A stretch of 64,000 nucleotides of DNA, taken from NCBI GenBank assembly GCA_949130485.1, contig OX422193.1, forward strand, positions 4,756,871 through 4,820,870, given 5' to 3'. Source of the stretch: Agelas oroides (lineage: Eukaryota > Porifera > Demospongiae > Agelasida > Agelasidae). The position numbers were made by a program, and so were the translations under genes. Under the pieces are notes generated by a model. It was not told the origin of the DNA and ran no database searches. It saw only the letters and a program-made list of their open reading frames with translations. This document shows positions 23,501 to 36,446 of this stretch, one piece after another (positions within the stretch are counted from its first letter, which is position 1; every line of letters starts with the position of its first letter).

Positions 23501-24130
23501 TCCTTCCCGGACATACACAGGGTTGCACGAGAACCACAGTGCTTCCATAGTAGTGAAAACTGCTTTCTTGGTGCTTCCTAGCACTTAAACAGGCCTGCAC
23601 GTGCTTCACACAACCTCCTTGGCGGTTAAAACGGCTTTTCCAGGTCTTTCCCGCACATAAAGAAGCTTGCACGAGCTTCGTAGGACATCCACAGGGAAGA
23701 AAACTGCTTTCTCGATTTTTCCTGGCACTTCAACAGGCCTGCACGTGCTTCACAGCAACTCCTCGTAGGTAAAAACGGCTTTTTCAGGTCTTTTCGCACA
23801 TGCACAGGCTTGCACGAGCTTCACAGGACTTTCACAGTGATGAAAACTGCTGTGTCGATCTTTCCTCGCACTTAAACAGGTCTGCATGCGCTTCATGCAC
23901 CGGCACGGCAGTCAAAACAGTCTTTTCAGACATTTCCCGCATTTAAACAGGTGTGCACGAGCATCACAGGAGCTATCGGGAAATTAAAACCGCATTGTCA
24001 GATGTTTCACGCACATAAACGGGGTCACACGAGCTTCACAGGACCTCCACAATGGTGAAAACTGCTTTCTCTAGATTTCCTGGCACCTAAACAGGCCTGC
24101 ACGTGCTGCACAGCACCTACTCGGCGGTTA
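20500..24130 (+). repeat. Mixed dimers with short tandem shuffles
   Basis: The stretch is a patchwork. Type B monomers read CGGCGGGTAAAACGGC or CGGCAGGTAAAACGGC, and type A monomers read CTTTCTTGGTCCTTCCTAGC. Units with GCTAGCATGTGGCTCAC occur near 20991 and 21849. At about 22060-22630 the order resembles 18670-19240 (offset 3395) and 26280-26850 (offset 4220), including the 111-bp dimer at 22435. Units with CACAGGGAAGAAAACTGC or CATGGAAGAAAACTGC near 22770 and 23690 precede ATCGGGAAATTAAAACCG units. No gene or unrelated element is visible. Confidence 0.78.
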
Positions 24131-24199
24131 AAACGGCTTTATCAGGTGTTTCCCGCACATAAACAGGGTTACACGAGCTTCACAGGACATCCACAGTGG

Positions 24200-25355
24200 T
24201 TAAAACTGCTTTCTCTAGTTTTCCTGGCACTTAAACAGGACTGCACGTGCTTCACAGAACCTCCTCGGCGGTTAAAACGGCTTTTCCAGGTCTTTCCCGC
24301 ACATAAACAAGCTTGCACGAGCTTCGTAGGACATCCACAGGGAAGAAAACTGCTTTCTCGATTTTTCCTGGCACTTAAACAGGCCCGCACGTGCTTCACA
24401 GCAACACCTCGTAGGTGAAAACGGCTTTTTCAGGTCTTTTCCGCACATGCACTGGCTTGCACGAGCTTCACAGAACTTTCACAGTGGTGAAAACTGCTGT
24501 CTCGATCTTTCCTCGCACTGAAACCGGCCTGCATGTGCTTCATGCACCGGCACGGCAGTCAAAACAGCCTTTTCAGACACTTCCCGCATTTAAACAGGTG
24601 TGCACGAGCATCACAGGAACTATCGGGAAATTAAAACCGCATTGTCAGATTTTTCACGCACATAAACAGGGTCACACGAGCTTCACAGGACCTCCACAGT
24701 GGTGAAAACTGCTTTCTCTAGATTTCCTGGCACTTAAACAGGGCTGCACGTGCTTCACCCGGAAGTTAAACGGCTTGATAAGGTATTTCCCGCATTTATA
24801 CAGGCTTGCACGACCATCACAGGGCCTCAAGAGTGGTTAAAACTGCTTTCTAGATCATTCCTGGCACTTAAACAGGCCTGCACGTGCTTCACAGCACCTC
24901 CACGGCGGGTAAAACGGCTTTATCAGGTCCTTCCCGCACATAAACAGGGTTGCCTGAGCTCCACAGTGCTTCCATAGTAGTGAAAACTGCTTTCTTGGTC
25001 TTTCCTGGCACTTAAACATGCCTGCACGTGATGCATAGCACTTCCTCGGCGGTTGAAACCGGCTTTTGAGACTTTTCCCGCATTTACACAGGCTAGCATG
25101 TGGCTCACAAGACCTCCACAGTGGTGAAAACTGCTTTGTCGATAATTCCTGGCACTTAAACTCGCCTGCACGTGCTTCATAGCACCTGCAAGGCGGTTAA
25201 AACAGCCTTTACAGACATTTCCCGGATATAAACAGGCTTGCACGAGCATCACAGAGCCTCCACCGTGGTGAAAACTGAGCTCTACAACATTCCTGAGACT
25301 TAAAGAGGCTTGCAGGAGCTTCAAAGGACACCCACAGTGGTGAAAACTGCTTTCT
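24200..25355 (+). repeat. Block E, copy 1 of 7 (about 1.1 kb)
   Basis: Block E starts around the GGGAAGAAAACTGC monomer and runs through ATCGGGAAATTAAAACCG, TCACCCGGAAGTTAAACGG (TCACTCGG in the others), CTCAAGAGTGGTTAAAAC, CTTTCTTGGTCTTTCCTGG, GATGCATAGCACTTCCTCGG, GCTAGCATGTGGCTCAC and GTGAAAACTGAGCTCTAC. Copies are at about 24200-25355, 27136-28280, 38280-39200, 41750-42880, 49650-50770, 52600-53710 and 56270-57400. Copies 1 and 2 are 2936 bp apart. This one ends by running into CACGTAAACTGGGC. Confidence 0.83.
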
Positions 25356-27135
25356 CTAGATTTCCTGGCACGTAAACTGGGCTACACGTGCTTCACAACA
25401 CTTCCTCGGCAGTTAAATCGGCTTGATCAGCTCTTTCCCGCTCCCAACAGGCTTGCACGAGCTTCACAGGGCCTCCACAGTGGTTCAAACTGCTTTGTAG
25501 ATCATTCCTGGCACTTAAACAGGCCTGCACGTGCTTCATAGCACCTCCTCGGCGGTTAAAACGGTATTATCAGGTCTTTCCCGCTCATAAACAGGCTTTC
25601 ACGAGCTTCACAGGGCCTCCACAGTAGTGAAAACTGCTTTCTTGGTCCTTCTTAGCACTTAAACAGGCCTGCACGTGCTTCACAGCACCTCTACGGCGGG
25701 TAAAACGGCTTTATCCGGTCCTTCCCGCGCATACACAGGGTTGCACGAGATCCACAGTGATTAAATTCCACAGTAGTGAAAACTGCTTCCTTGGTCTTTC
25801 CTGGCACTTAAACATGCCTGCACGTGATGCATAGCACTTCCTCGGCGGTTGAAACCGGTTTTTGAGACATTGCCCGCATTTACACAGGCTAGCATGTGGC
25901 TCACAAGACCTCCACAGTGGTGTAAACTGCTTTGTCGATAATTCCTGGCACTTAAACATGCCTGTACGTACTTTATAAAACAGCCTTTTCAGACCTTTCC
26001 CCCATTTAAACAGGCTTGCACGAGCATCACAGGACCTCCACCGTGATGAAAACTGAGCTCTACATCATTCCTGAGACTTAAAGAGGCTTGCAGGAGCTTC
26101 AAAGGAAACCCCACAGTGATGAAAACTGCTTTGTCTATCATTCCTGGCTCTTAAACATGCCTGCACGTACTTCATAGCACCTGCATGGCGGTTAAAACAG
26201 CGGCTTGCACGAGTATAACAGGACCTCCACAGTGATGAAAACTGCCCTCTACATCTTTCCTGACACCTAAAGAGGCTTGCAGGAGCTTCACAGTACCTCC
26301 ACTGTGGTTGAAACGGCTTTGTCAGGTCTTTCCCCCACATCAACAGGCTTGCACAAGCTTCACAGGGCCTCAACAGTGGTTAAAACTGCCCTCTACATCT
26401 TTCCTGAGACTTAAAGAGGCTTGCAGCAGTTTCAAAGGACAACCACAGTGGTGGAAACTGCTTTATCTAGATTTCCTGGAACTTAAACTGGGCTACACGT
26501 GCTTCATAGCACATCCTCGGCAGTTAAAACGGCTTGATGAGGTCTTTTCCGCACTCAACAGGCTTGCACGAGCTTCACAGGGGCTCCACAGTGGGTAAAA
26601 CTGCTTTCTAGATCTTTCTTGGCACTTAAATCGGTCTGCAATTGCTTCACAGCACCTCCTCGGCGATTAAAACGATTAAACAGGGTTGCACGAGCTTTAC
26701 AGTGCTTCCACAATAGTGAAAACTGCTTTCTCGATCATTCCTGGCTCTGCGCGTGCTTCACAATTCCTCCTTGGCGGTTAAAACGGCTTTATCAGGTCTT
26801 TCCCGCACATAAACAGGCTTGCACGAGCTTCACAGGACCTCCACAGTGATGAAAACTGCCCTCTACATCTTTCCTGTGACCTAAAATGGCTTACAGGAGC
26901 TTCACAGGACCTCTACTGTGGTTGAAATGGCTTTGTCAGGGTTTTCCCGCACATCAACAAGCTTGCACAAGCTTTACAGGGCCTCAACAGTGGTTAAAAC
27001 TGCTTTCTCTAGATTTCTTGTCACTTAAACAGGCCTGCACGTGCTTCACAGCACCTCGGCGGTTAAAACGGCTTTATCAGGTCTTTCCCGCACATAAACA
27101 GTCTTACACGAGCTTCACAGGGCCTCCTCAGAGGT
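25356..27135 (+). repeat. Dimers with the linked 17-bp and 28-bp deletions and a 111-bp dimer
   Basis: Near 25975 the sequence ACTTTATAAAACAGCC lacks about 17 bp between CATA and AAACAGCC. Near 26194 AAAACAGCGGCTTGCACG lacks 28 bp. The same two deletions occur together, about 219 bp apart, near 37463/37681, 40417/40638, 52017/52232 and 54932/55151. The 111-bp truncated dimer begins at 26655. From about 26860 the CTAAAATGGCTTACAGG unit starts the lead-in to block E copy 2, an order that recurs at 41.47, 49.36, 52.31, 55.99 and 62.86 kb. Confidence 0.83.
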
Positions 27136-28280
27136 TAAAACTGCTTTCTAGATCTTTCTTTGCAATTGAGCAGGCCTGCACGTGCTTCACAGAACCTCCT
27201 CGGCGGTTAAAACGGCTTTTCCAGGTCTTTCCCGCACATAAACAAGCTTGCACGAGCTTCGTAGGACATCCACAGGGAAGAAAACTGCTTTCTCGATTTT
27301 TCCTGGCACTTAAACAGGCCTGCACGTGCTTCACAGGAACTCCTCGTAGGTGAAAACTGCTTTTTCAGGTGTTTTCCACAAATGCACAGGCTTGCACGGG
27401 CTTCACAGAACTTTCACAGTGGTGAAAACTGCTGTCTCGATCTTTCCTCGCACTTAAACAGGCCTGCATGTGCTTCATGCACCGGCACGGCAGTCAAAAC
27501 AGCCTTTTCAGACACTTCCCGCATTTAAACAGGTGTGCACGAGCATCACAGGAACTATCGGGAAATTAAAACCGCATTGTCAGATTTTTTCACGCACATA
27601 AACAGGGTCACACGAGCTTCACAGGTCCTCCACAGTGGTGAAAACTGCTTTCTCTAGATTTCCTGGCACTTAAACAGGGCTGCACGTGCTTCACTCGGAA
27701 GTTAAACGGCTTGATAAGGTCTTTCCCGCATTTAAACAGGCTTGCAAGACCATCACAGGGCCTCAAGAGTGGTTAAAACTGCTTTCTAGATCATTCCTGG
27801 CACTTAAACAGGCCTGCACTTGCTTCACAGCACCTCCACGGCGGGTAAAACGGCTTTATCAAGTCCTTCCCGCACATAAACAGGGTTGCCTGAGCTCCAC
27901 AGTGCTTCCATAGTAGTGAAAACTGCTTTCTTGGTCTTTCCTGGCACTTAAACATGCCTGCACGTGATGCATAGCACTTCCTCGGCGGTTGAAACCGGCT
28001 TTTGAGACTTTTCCCGCATTTACACAGGCTAGCATGTGGCTCACAAGACCTCCACAGTGGTGAAAACTGCTTTGTCGATAATTCCTTGCACTTAAACATG
28101 CCTGCACGCGCTTCATAGCACCTGCAAGGCGGTTAAAACAGCCTTTACAGACCTTTCCCGCATTTAAACACGCTTGCACGAGCATCACAGAACCTCCACC
28201 GTGGTGAAAACTGAGCTCTACATCATTCCTGAGACTTAAAGAGGCTTGCAGGAGCTTCAAAGGACACCCACAGTGGTGAA
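27136..28280 (+). repeat. Block E, copy 2 of 7
   Basis: This copy matches 24200-25345 at an offset of 2936, and also the copies near 41.8, 49.7, 52.6 and 56.3 kb. It carries TCACTCGGAAGTTAAACGG and CTTGCAAGACCATC where most copies have CTTGCACGACCATC. It joins directly to block G at about 28280-28300, whereas copy 1 ends in a different monomer, so the exit junction differs between the two. Confidence 0.83.
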
Positions 28281-28289
28281 AACTGCTTT

Positions 28290-28680
28290 CTCTATCTTTC
28301 CTGGCACTGAAACAGGCTTGCTCGTGCTTCACAGCACCTCCTCGGCGGTTAAAACGGCTATATCAGGTCTTTTCCGGACATACACAGGCTTGCACGACTT
28401 TCACAGGACTTTCACAGTGGTGAAAACTGCTTTCCTCGCACTTAAACAGGCCTGCACGTGCTTCATAGCACCGGCACGGCAGTCAATCAGCCTTTTCAGA
28501 CATTTCCCGCATTTAAACAGGTGTGAACAACCCTCACAGGTCATCTCGGGAATAAAATCCCGGATTGTCACATTTTTCACGCACATAAACAGGGTCACAC
28601 GAGCTTCACAAGACCTCTACAGTGGTGAAAACTAATTTCTCTAGATTTCCTGGCACTTAAACAGTGCTGCACGTGCAACA
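28290..28680 (+). repeat. Block G: 0.4-kb module with an imperfect hairpin
   Basis: Block G is marked by CACTGAAACAGGCTTGCTCG, CTTTTCCGGACATACACAGG, a type A monomer shortened by 10 bp (CTGCTTTCCTCGCACTTAAA), CGGCAGTCAATCAGCC and CTCGGGAATAAAATCCCGG. Copies lie near 15.75, 18.07, 28.29, 39.36, 43.03, 43.66, 44.28, 50.92, 53.87, 57.55, 58.17 and 58.80 kb. A short stem CGGGA/TCCCG with a 6-base loop lies at 28547-28562, but it is broken in several copies, which argues against selection on it. Confidence 0.83.
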
Positions 28681-30050
28681 CTGCACCTCCTCGGAAGTTA
28701 AACGACTTGATTAGGTGTTTCCCGCATTTAAACAGGCTTGCAAGAGCCTCACAGGACCTCCACAGTGGTAAAAACTGGCCTCTAGATCTTTCCTGAGACT
28801 TACAGAGGCTTGCAGGTGCTTCACAGGACCTCTAGAGTGGTTGAAACGGCTTTGTCAGGTCTTTCCCGCACATAAACAGGGTTACACGAGTTTCACAGGA
28901 CCTCCACAGTGGTGAAAACTGCTTTGTCGATCTTTCCTGGCACTTAAACATGCGTGCACGTACTTCATAGCACCTACACGGCGGTTAAAACAGCCTTTTC
29001 AGACCCTTCCCGCATTTAAACAGGCTTGTACGAGCATCACAGGTCCTCCACAGTGGTGAAACCTGTCCTCTGTAGCTTTCCTGAGAGCTAAAGAGTCTTG
29101 CAGGAGCTTCACAGGACCTCTACTGTGGTTGAAACGGTTTTGTCAGATCATTCCCGCACATCAACAGGCTTGCACAAGCTTCACAGGTCCTCCACAGTGG
29201 TTATAACTGCTTTCTAGATCTTTCCTTGCACTTAAACATGCCTGCAGGTGCTTCACAGCACCTCCTCGGCGGTTAAAACGGCTTTATCATTTCTTTCCCG
29301 CACATAAACAGGGTTACACGAGCTTCACAGGACCTCCACAGTAGTTAAAACTGCTGTCTCTAGATTTCCTGGCACATAAACTGGCCTACACGTGCTTCAC
29401 AGAACCTCCTCGTCGGTTAAAGCGGCTTTTCCAGGTCTTTCCCGCACATAAACAAGGTTGCACGAGCTTCATAGGACATCCACAGTGGTGAAAACCGTTT
29501 TCCCGATTTTCCCTGGCATTTAAACGGGCCTGCACGTGCTTCACAGCAACTTCTCGTAAGTTAAAACGGTTTTATCAAGTCTTTTACGCACATGCACAGG
29601 TTTGCACGAGCTTCACAGGACTTCCACAGTGGTGAAAACTGCTTTGTCGATCTTTCCTCGCAATTAAACAGGCCTGCACGTGCTTCATAGTACCGGCACG
29701 GCAGTCAAAACAACCTTTACAGACATTTCCCGCATTTAAACAGTTGTGCACGAGGATCACAGGACCAGTCGAGAAATTAAAACAGCATTATCAGACTTTT
29801 CACGCACATAAACAGGGTCATACGAGCTTCACAGGACCTCCACAGTGGTGAAAACTGATTTCTCTAGATTTCCTGGCACTTAAACAGGGCTGCACGTGCT
29901 TCACTGCACTTCCTCGGAAGTTAAACGGCTTGATCAGGTCTTTCCCGCACTCAACAGGCTTGTACGAGCTTCACAGGGCATCCACAGTGGTTAAAACTGC
30001 TTTCTAGATCTTTCTTGGCACTTAAATCGGTCTGCAATTGCTTCACAGCA

Positions 30051-30172
30051 CCTCTTCGGCGATTAAAACGATTAAACAGGGTTACACGAGCTTTACAGTG
30101 CTTCCACAGTAGTGAAAACTGCTTTCTCGTTAATTCCTGGCACTTAAACAGTCCTGCGCGTGCTTCACAATT
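30051..30172 (+). repeat. Intermediate truncated dimer, 122 bp (22-bp deletion only)
   Basis: The B half (30051-30100) carries the same 22-bp deletion and GATTAAACAGGG junction as the 111-bp dimers. The A half (30101-30172) is still full length at 72 bp, yet it already has the GCGCGTGC and CACAATTCC changes seen in the 111-bp form. It therefore sits between the simple 22-bp deletion form (773, 7906, 10149, 11682) and the double deletion form. Confidence 0.9.
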
Positions 30173-32099
30173 CCACCTCGGCGGTTAAAACGGCTTTACC
30201 AGGCATTTCCCGCACATCAACAGGCTTGCAAGAGCTTTACAGGGCCTCAACAGTGGTTAAAACTGCTTTCTAGATCTTTCCTGGCACTTAAACGTGGCTG
30301 CACGTGCTTCACAGAACCTACTCGGCGGTTAAAACGGCTTTATCAGGTCTTATAAACAGGGTTGCACGAGTGCTTCCACAGTAGTGAAAACCGCTTTCTC
30401 GATCTTTCCTGGCACTTAAACATGCCTGCACGTGCTTCATAGCACCTGCAAGGCAGTTAAAAGAGCGTTTACAGACTTTCCCGGATTTAAAGAGGCTTGC
30501 ACGAGCATCACAGAACCTCCACCGTGGTGAAAACTGAGCTCTACATCATTCCTGAGACTTAAAGAGGCTTGCAGGAGCTTCAAAGGACACCCACAGTGGT
30601 GAAAACTGCTTTCTCTAGATTTCCTGGCACGTAAACTGGGCTACACGTGCTTCACAACACTTCCTCGGCAGTTAAATCGGCTTGATCAGCTCTTTCCCAC
30701 TCTCAACAGGCTTGTACGAGCTTCACAGGGCCTCCACAGTGGTTAAAACTGCTTTCTAGATCTTTCCTGCCATTTAAACAGGCTAGCAACAGCATCACAG
30801 GACCTTGCACAGTTGTAAAAGCTGCCCTCTACATCTTTGCTGAGACTTAAAGAGGCTTGCTGGAGATTCACAGGATCTCTACTGTGGTTGAAACGGCTTT
30901 GTCAAGTCTTTCCCGCACATCAACAGGCTTGCACAAGCTTCACAGGGCCTCCATGCACAGGGGTTAAAACTGCTTTCTAGATCTTTCCTGGCCATTAAAC
31001 AGGCCTGCACGTGCTTCACAGCACCACCTCGGCGGTTAAAACGCCTTTAGCAGGACTTTCCCGCACATAAACAGGGTCACACGAGCTTCACAGGAATTCC
31101 ACAGTGGTGAAAACTGATTTCTCTAGATTTCCTGGCACTTAAACAGGGATGCACGTGCTTCACTGCACCTCCTTGGAAGTTAAACGGCTTGATCAGGTCT
31201 TTCCCGCATTTAATCAGGCTTGCACGAGCCTCACAGAACTTCCACAGTTGTGAAAACTGCCCTCTAGATCTTTCCTGGGAATTAAAGAGGGTTGTGGGAG
31301 CTTCACAGGTCCTCTACTGTGGTTGAAACGGCTTTATCAAGTCATTCCCGCACATGAACAGGCTTGCACGAGCTTCACTGGGCCTCCACATTGGCTAAAA
31401 CTGCTTTCTAGATCTTTCCTGGCACTTAAACAGGCCTGTACGTGCTTCACAGCACCTCCACGGCGGGTAAAACGGCTTTAACAGGTCCTTCCTGCACATA
31501 AACAGGGTTACACGAGCTTCACAGGACTTCCACAGTGGTGAAAACTGCTTTCTCTAGATTTCCCGGCTCTTAAACAGTCCTGCACGTGCTTCATAGCACT
31601 TCCTCGGCGGTTAAAACAGACTTTCCCGCATTTAAACAGGCTTGCACGAGGTTCACAGGACTTCCACAGTGGTGAAAACTGCTTTCTCTAGATTTCCTGA
31701 TACCTAAACAGACCTGCATGTGCTTCACAGCTCCTCTTCGGCGGTTAAAACGGCTTATCAGTCCTTTCCCGCATTTAAACAGGCTTGCACGAGCCTCACA
31801 GGATCTCCACAGTGGTGAGAACTGCCCTCTAGATCTTTCCTGTGACTTAAAGAGGCTTGCAGGAGCTTCACAGGACCTCTACTGTGGTTGAAACGGATTT
31901 GTCAGATCTTTCCCCCACATAAACAGGATTGCACAAGCTTCACAAGGCCTCCACAGTGGTGAAAATTGCTTTCTTGATCTTTCCTCGCACTTAAACAGGC
32001 CTGCACGTACTTCATAGCACCTGCACGGTGGTTAAAACAGCCTTTTCAGACCTTTCCCGCATTTAAACAGGCTTGCACGAGCATCACAGGACCTCCACA

Positions 32100-33130
32100 G
32101 TGGTTAAAACTGCCCTCTACATCTTTCCTGAGACCTAAAGAGGCTTGCAGGAGCTTCACAGGACCTCTATACTGTAGTTGAAACGGCTTTGTCAGGTCTT
32201 TCCCGCACATGAACAGGCTTGCACAAGCTTCACAGGACTTTCACAGTGGTGACAACTGCTTTCTCCATCTTTCCTCGCACTTAAACAGGCCTGCATGTGA
32301 CTCACAGGACCTCCACAGTGGTTAAAACTGCTTTCTAGATCTTTCCTGGCACTTAAACAGTCCTGCACGTGCTACACAGCAACTCCACGGCGGTTAAAAT
32401 GGCTTTATCAGGTCTTTCCCGCACATAAACAGGGTTACACAAGCTTCACAGGACCTCCACAGTGGTGAAAACTGCTTTGTCGATCTTTCCTGGCACTTAA
32501 ACATGCCTGCACGTACTTCATAGCACCTGCACGGCGGTTAAAACAGCCTTTTCAGACCTTTCCCGCATTTAAACAGGCTTGCACGAGCATCACAGGACCT
32601 CCACAATGGTGAAAACTGCCCTCTACATCTTTCCTGAGACCTAAAGAGGCTTGCGGGAGCTTTAAAAGGACCTCTACACTGTGGTTGAAATGCCTTTGTC
32701 AGGTCTTTCCCGCACATGAACAGGCTTGCACAAGCTTCACAGGACTTTCACAGTGGTGAAAACTGCTTTCTCAATCTTTCCTCGCACTTAAACAGGCCTG
32801 CACGTGCCTCACAGGACCTCCACAGTGGGTAAAACTGCTTTCTAGATCTTTCCTGGCACTTAAACAGGCCTGCACGTGCTACACAGCAACTCCACGGCGG
32901 TTAAAACGGCTTTGTCAGGTCTTTCCCGCACATAAACAGGGCTACACGAGCTTCACAGGACCTCCACAGTGGTGAAAACTGCTTTGTCGATCTTTCCTGG
33001 CACTTAAACATGCCTGCACGTACTTCATAGCACCTGCACGGCGGTTAAAACAGCCTTTTCAGACCTTTCTCGCATTTAAACAGGCTTGCACGAGCATCAC
33101 AGGACCTTCCACAGTGGTGAAAGCTGCCCT
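32100..33130 (+). repeat. 507-bp higher-order repeat, two clear passes
   Basis: CATGAACAGGCTTGCACAAG occurs near 32208 and 32715, and the CCTCTATACT/CCTCTACACT mark at 32164 and 32671, each 507 bp apart. The unit is seven monomers (504 bp) plus 3 bp. Two of these are the extra AC or AT in CTACACTGT or CTATACTGT. A partial further pass is seen at 33.8-34.2 kb, after a shorter spacing of about 287 bp (33507 to 33794), which is close to four monomers. Confidence 0.8.
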
Positions 33131-36100
33131 CTACATCTTTCCTGACACTTAAAGGGGCTTGCTGGAGATTCACAGGACCTCTACAGTGGTTGAAACGGCT
33201 TTGTCAAGTCCTTCCCGCACATCAACAGGCTTGCACAAGCTTCACAGGGCATCCACAGTGGTCAAAACTGCTTTCTAGATTTTCCTGGCACTTAAACAGG
33301 CCTGCACGTGCTTCACAGCACCTCCTCGGAGGTTAAAACGGCTTTATCAGGTCTTTCCGCATTTAAACAGGCTTGCACGAGCCTCACAGTACCTCCACAG
33401 TTGTGAAAACTGCCCTCTATATCTTTCCTGAGACCTAAAGAGGCTTGCAGGAGCTTCACAGGACCTCTACTGTGGTCGAAACGGCTTTGTCAGGTCTTTC
33501 CCGCACATGAACAGGCTTGCACAAGCTTCACAGGACTTTCACAGTGGTGAAAACTGCTTTCTCGATCTTTCCTCGCACTTAAACAGGCCTGCACGTACTT
33601 CATAGCACCTGCACGGTGGTTAAAGCAGCCTTTTCAGACCTTTCCCGCATTTAAACAGGCTTGCACGAGCATCACAGGACCTCCACAGTGGTGAAAACTG
33701 CCCTCTACATCTTTCCTGAGACCTAAACAGGCTTGCAGGAGCTTCACAGGACCTCTACTGTGGTTGAAACGGCTTTGTCAGGTCTTTCCCACACATGAAC
33801 AGGCTTGCACAAGCTTCACAGGACTTTCACAGTGGTGAAAACTGCTTTCTCGATCTTTCCTCGCACTTAAACAGGCCTGCACGTGCCTCACAGGACCTCC
33901 ACAGTGTTTAAAACTGCTTTCTAGATGTTTCCTGGCACTTAAACAGTCCTGCACGTGCTACACAGCAACTCCACGACGGTTAAAACGGCTTTATCAGGTC
34001 TTTCCCGCATATAAACAGGGTTACACGAGCTTCACAGGACCTCCACAGTGGTGAAAACTGCTTACTAGATCTTTCCTGGCACTTGAACATGCCTGCACGT
34101 ATTTCATAGCACCTGCACGGCGGTTAAAACAGCCTTTTCAGACCTTTCCCGCATTTAAACAAGCTTGCACGAGCATCACAGGACCTTCCACAGTGGTGAA
34201 AGCTGCCCTCTCTAGATTTCCTGGCACTTAAACAGAGCTGCACGTGCTTCACTCGGAAGTTGAACGGCTTGATAAGGTCTTTCCCGCATTTAAACAGGCT
34301 TGCACGAGCATCACAGGGCCTCCACAGTGGCTAAAACTGCTTTGTCGATCTTTCCTGGCACTTAAACATGCCTGCACGTACTTCATAGCAACTGCACGGC
34401 GGTTAAAACAGCCTTTTCAGACTTTTTCCCGCATTTAAACAGGCATGCACGAGTATCACAGGACATCCACAGTGGTGAAAACTGCCCTCTACATCTTTCC
34501 TGAGACTTAAAGAGGCTTGCAGGTGCTTCAAAGGACAACCACATGCAGTGGTGAAAACTGCTTTCTCTAGATTTCACTGTGCTACACGTGCTTCACAACA
34601 CCTCCGCGGTAATTAAATCGGCTTGATCAGGTCTTTCCCGCACTCAACAGGGTTGCACGAGCTGCACAGGGCCTCCACAGAAGTTAAAACTGCTTTCTAG
34701 ATCTTTCCTGGCACTTAAACAGGCATGCACGTGCTTCACAGCACCTCCTCGGCGGTTAAAACGGCTTTATCAGACCTTTCCCGCATTTAAACAGGCTTGC
34801 ACGAGCATCACAGGACCGCCACAGTGGTGAAAACTGCCCTCTATAGATCTTTCCTGAGACTTAAAGAGGCTTGTAGGAGATTCACAGGACCTCTACTGTG
34901 GTTGAAACGGCTTTGTCAGGTCTTTCCCGCACTCAACAGGCTTGCACGAGCTTCACAGGGCCTCCACAGTGGTTAAAACTGCTTTCTCTGGATTTCCTGG
35001 CACTTAAACAGGGATGCACGTGCTTCACTGCACCTCGTTGGAAGTAAACAGCTTGATCAGGTCTTTCCCGCATTTAAACAGGCTTGCACAAGCTTCACAG
35101 GATCTCCACAGTGGTTAAAACTGCTTTCTAGATCTTTCCTCGCACTTAAATATGCCTGCACGTGCTTCACAGCACCTCCTCGGCGGATAAAACGGCTTTA
35201 ACACGACTTTCCCGTACATAAACAGGCTTGCACGAGCCTCACAGGACCTCCACATGGGTGAAAACTGCTTTCTCTAGATTTCCTGGCACATAAACATGCC
35301 TGCAAGTGCTTGAAAGCACCTCCTCGGCAGTTAAAACGGCTTTATCTGGTCTTTTCCGCATATAACAAGGTTGCACGTGCTTCACAGTGCCTCCACACTA
35401 GTGAAAACTGCTTTGTCGATCTCTACTGGCACTTAAACATGCCTGCACGCGCTTCATAGCACCTGCACGGTGGTTATAACCGGCTTTTCACATCTTTCCC
35501 GCATATAAACAGGGTTGCACGAGCCTCAGAGGACCTCCACAGTGGTGAAAACTGCTTTCTCTAGATTTCTTGGAACTTAAACAGGGCTGCACGTGCTTCA
35601 CAGCACCTCCTCGGCAGTTAAAACGGCTTGATCAGGTCCTTCCCGCACATAAACAGGCTTGCACAAGCTTCACAGGATCTCCACAGTGGTTAAAACTGCT
35701 TTCTAGATCTTTCCTGGCACTTAAACATGCCTGCACGTGCTTCAGAGCACATACTCGGCGCTTAAAACGGCTTTATCAGGTATTTCCCCCACATAAACAG
35801 GATTGCACGAGCTTCACAGTGCCTCCACAGTAGTGAAAACTGCTTTATCGATCTTTCCTGGCAGTTAAGCATGCATGCACATGCTTCATAGCGCTTCCTC
35901 GGCGGTTAAAACCGGTTCTTCAGACCTTTCCCGCATTTAAACAGTTGCACGAGCTTCACAGGACTTCCACAGGGGTGAAAACTGCTTTCTAGATTTTTCC
36001 TGACACTTAAAGAAGCTTGCAGGAGCTTCGCAAGACCCTCTATTGTGGTTGAAACGGCTTTGTCAGGTTTTTCCCGCACATCAAACAGGCTTGCACGATT

Positions 36101-36408
36101 TTCTTAGGACCTCCACGGTGGTTAAAACTGCTTTCTAGATCTTTCTTGGCACTTACACAGGCCTGCACGTGCTTCACAGCACCTAATCGGCGGTTAAAAG
36201 GGCTTTATCAGGTCTTTCCACGACATAATCAGGGTCACACGAGCTTCACAGGACCTCCGTAGTGGTGATAACTGCTTTCTCTAGACTTCTTGGCACTTAA
36301 ACAGGGCTGCACGTGCTTCACAGCACCTCATCGGCAGTGAAAACGCCTTGCTCAGGTCTTTCCCCCACATAAACAGGCTTGCACGTGCTTCACAGGATCT
36401 CCACGGTG

Positions 36409-36446
36409 GATAAAACTACTTCATAGCAACTGCTGATATTTTATGG
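36409..36446 (+). repeat. Scrambled type A monomer
   Basis: Where TTAAAACTGCTTTCTAGATC would normally follow, the sequence reads GATAAAACTACTTCATAGCA and then ACTGCTGATATTTTATGGCAC. ACTTCATAGCA is a piece normally found about 40 bp later in the monomer. This looks like a small template-switch or microhomology rearrangement. It is the most irregular spot I noticed in the array. Confidence 0.6.

Noticed and set aside
27859..28332. Longest open frame (minus strand, 157 codons) and other frames of 120-156 codons as possible repeat proteins
   Set aside because: They follow the 72-bp period exactly, occur on both strands and in every region, and begin and end at chance start and stop variants. They show no domain or conserved end, and differ between copies exactly as the satellite does.
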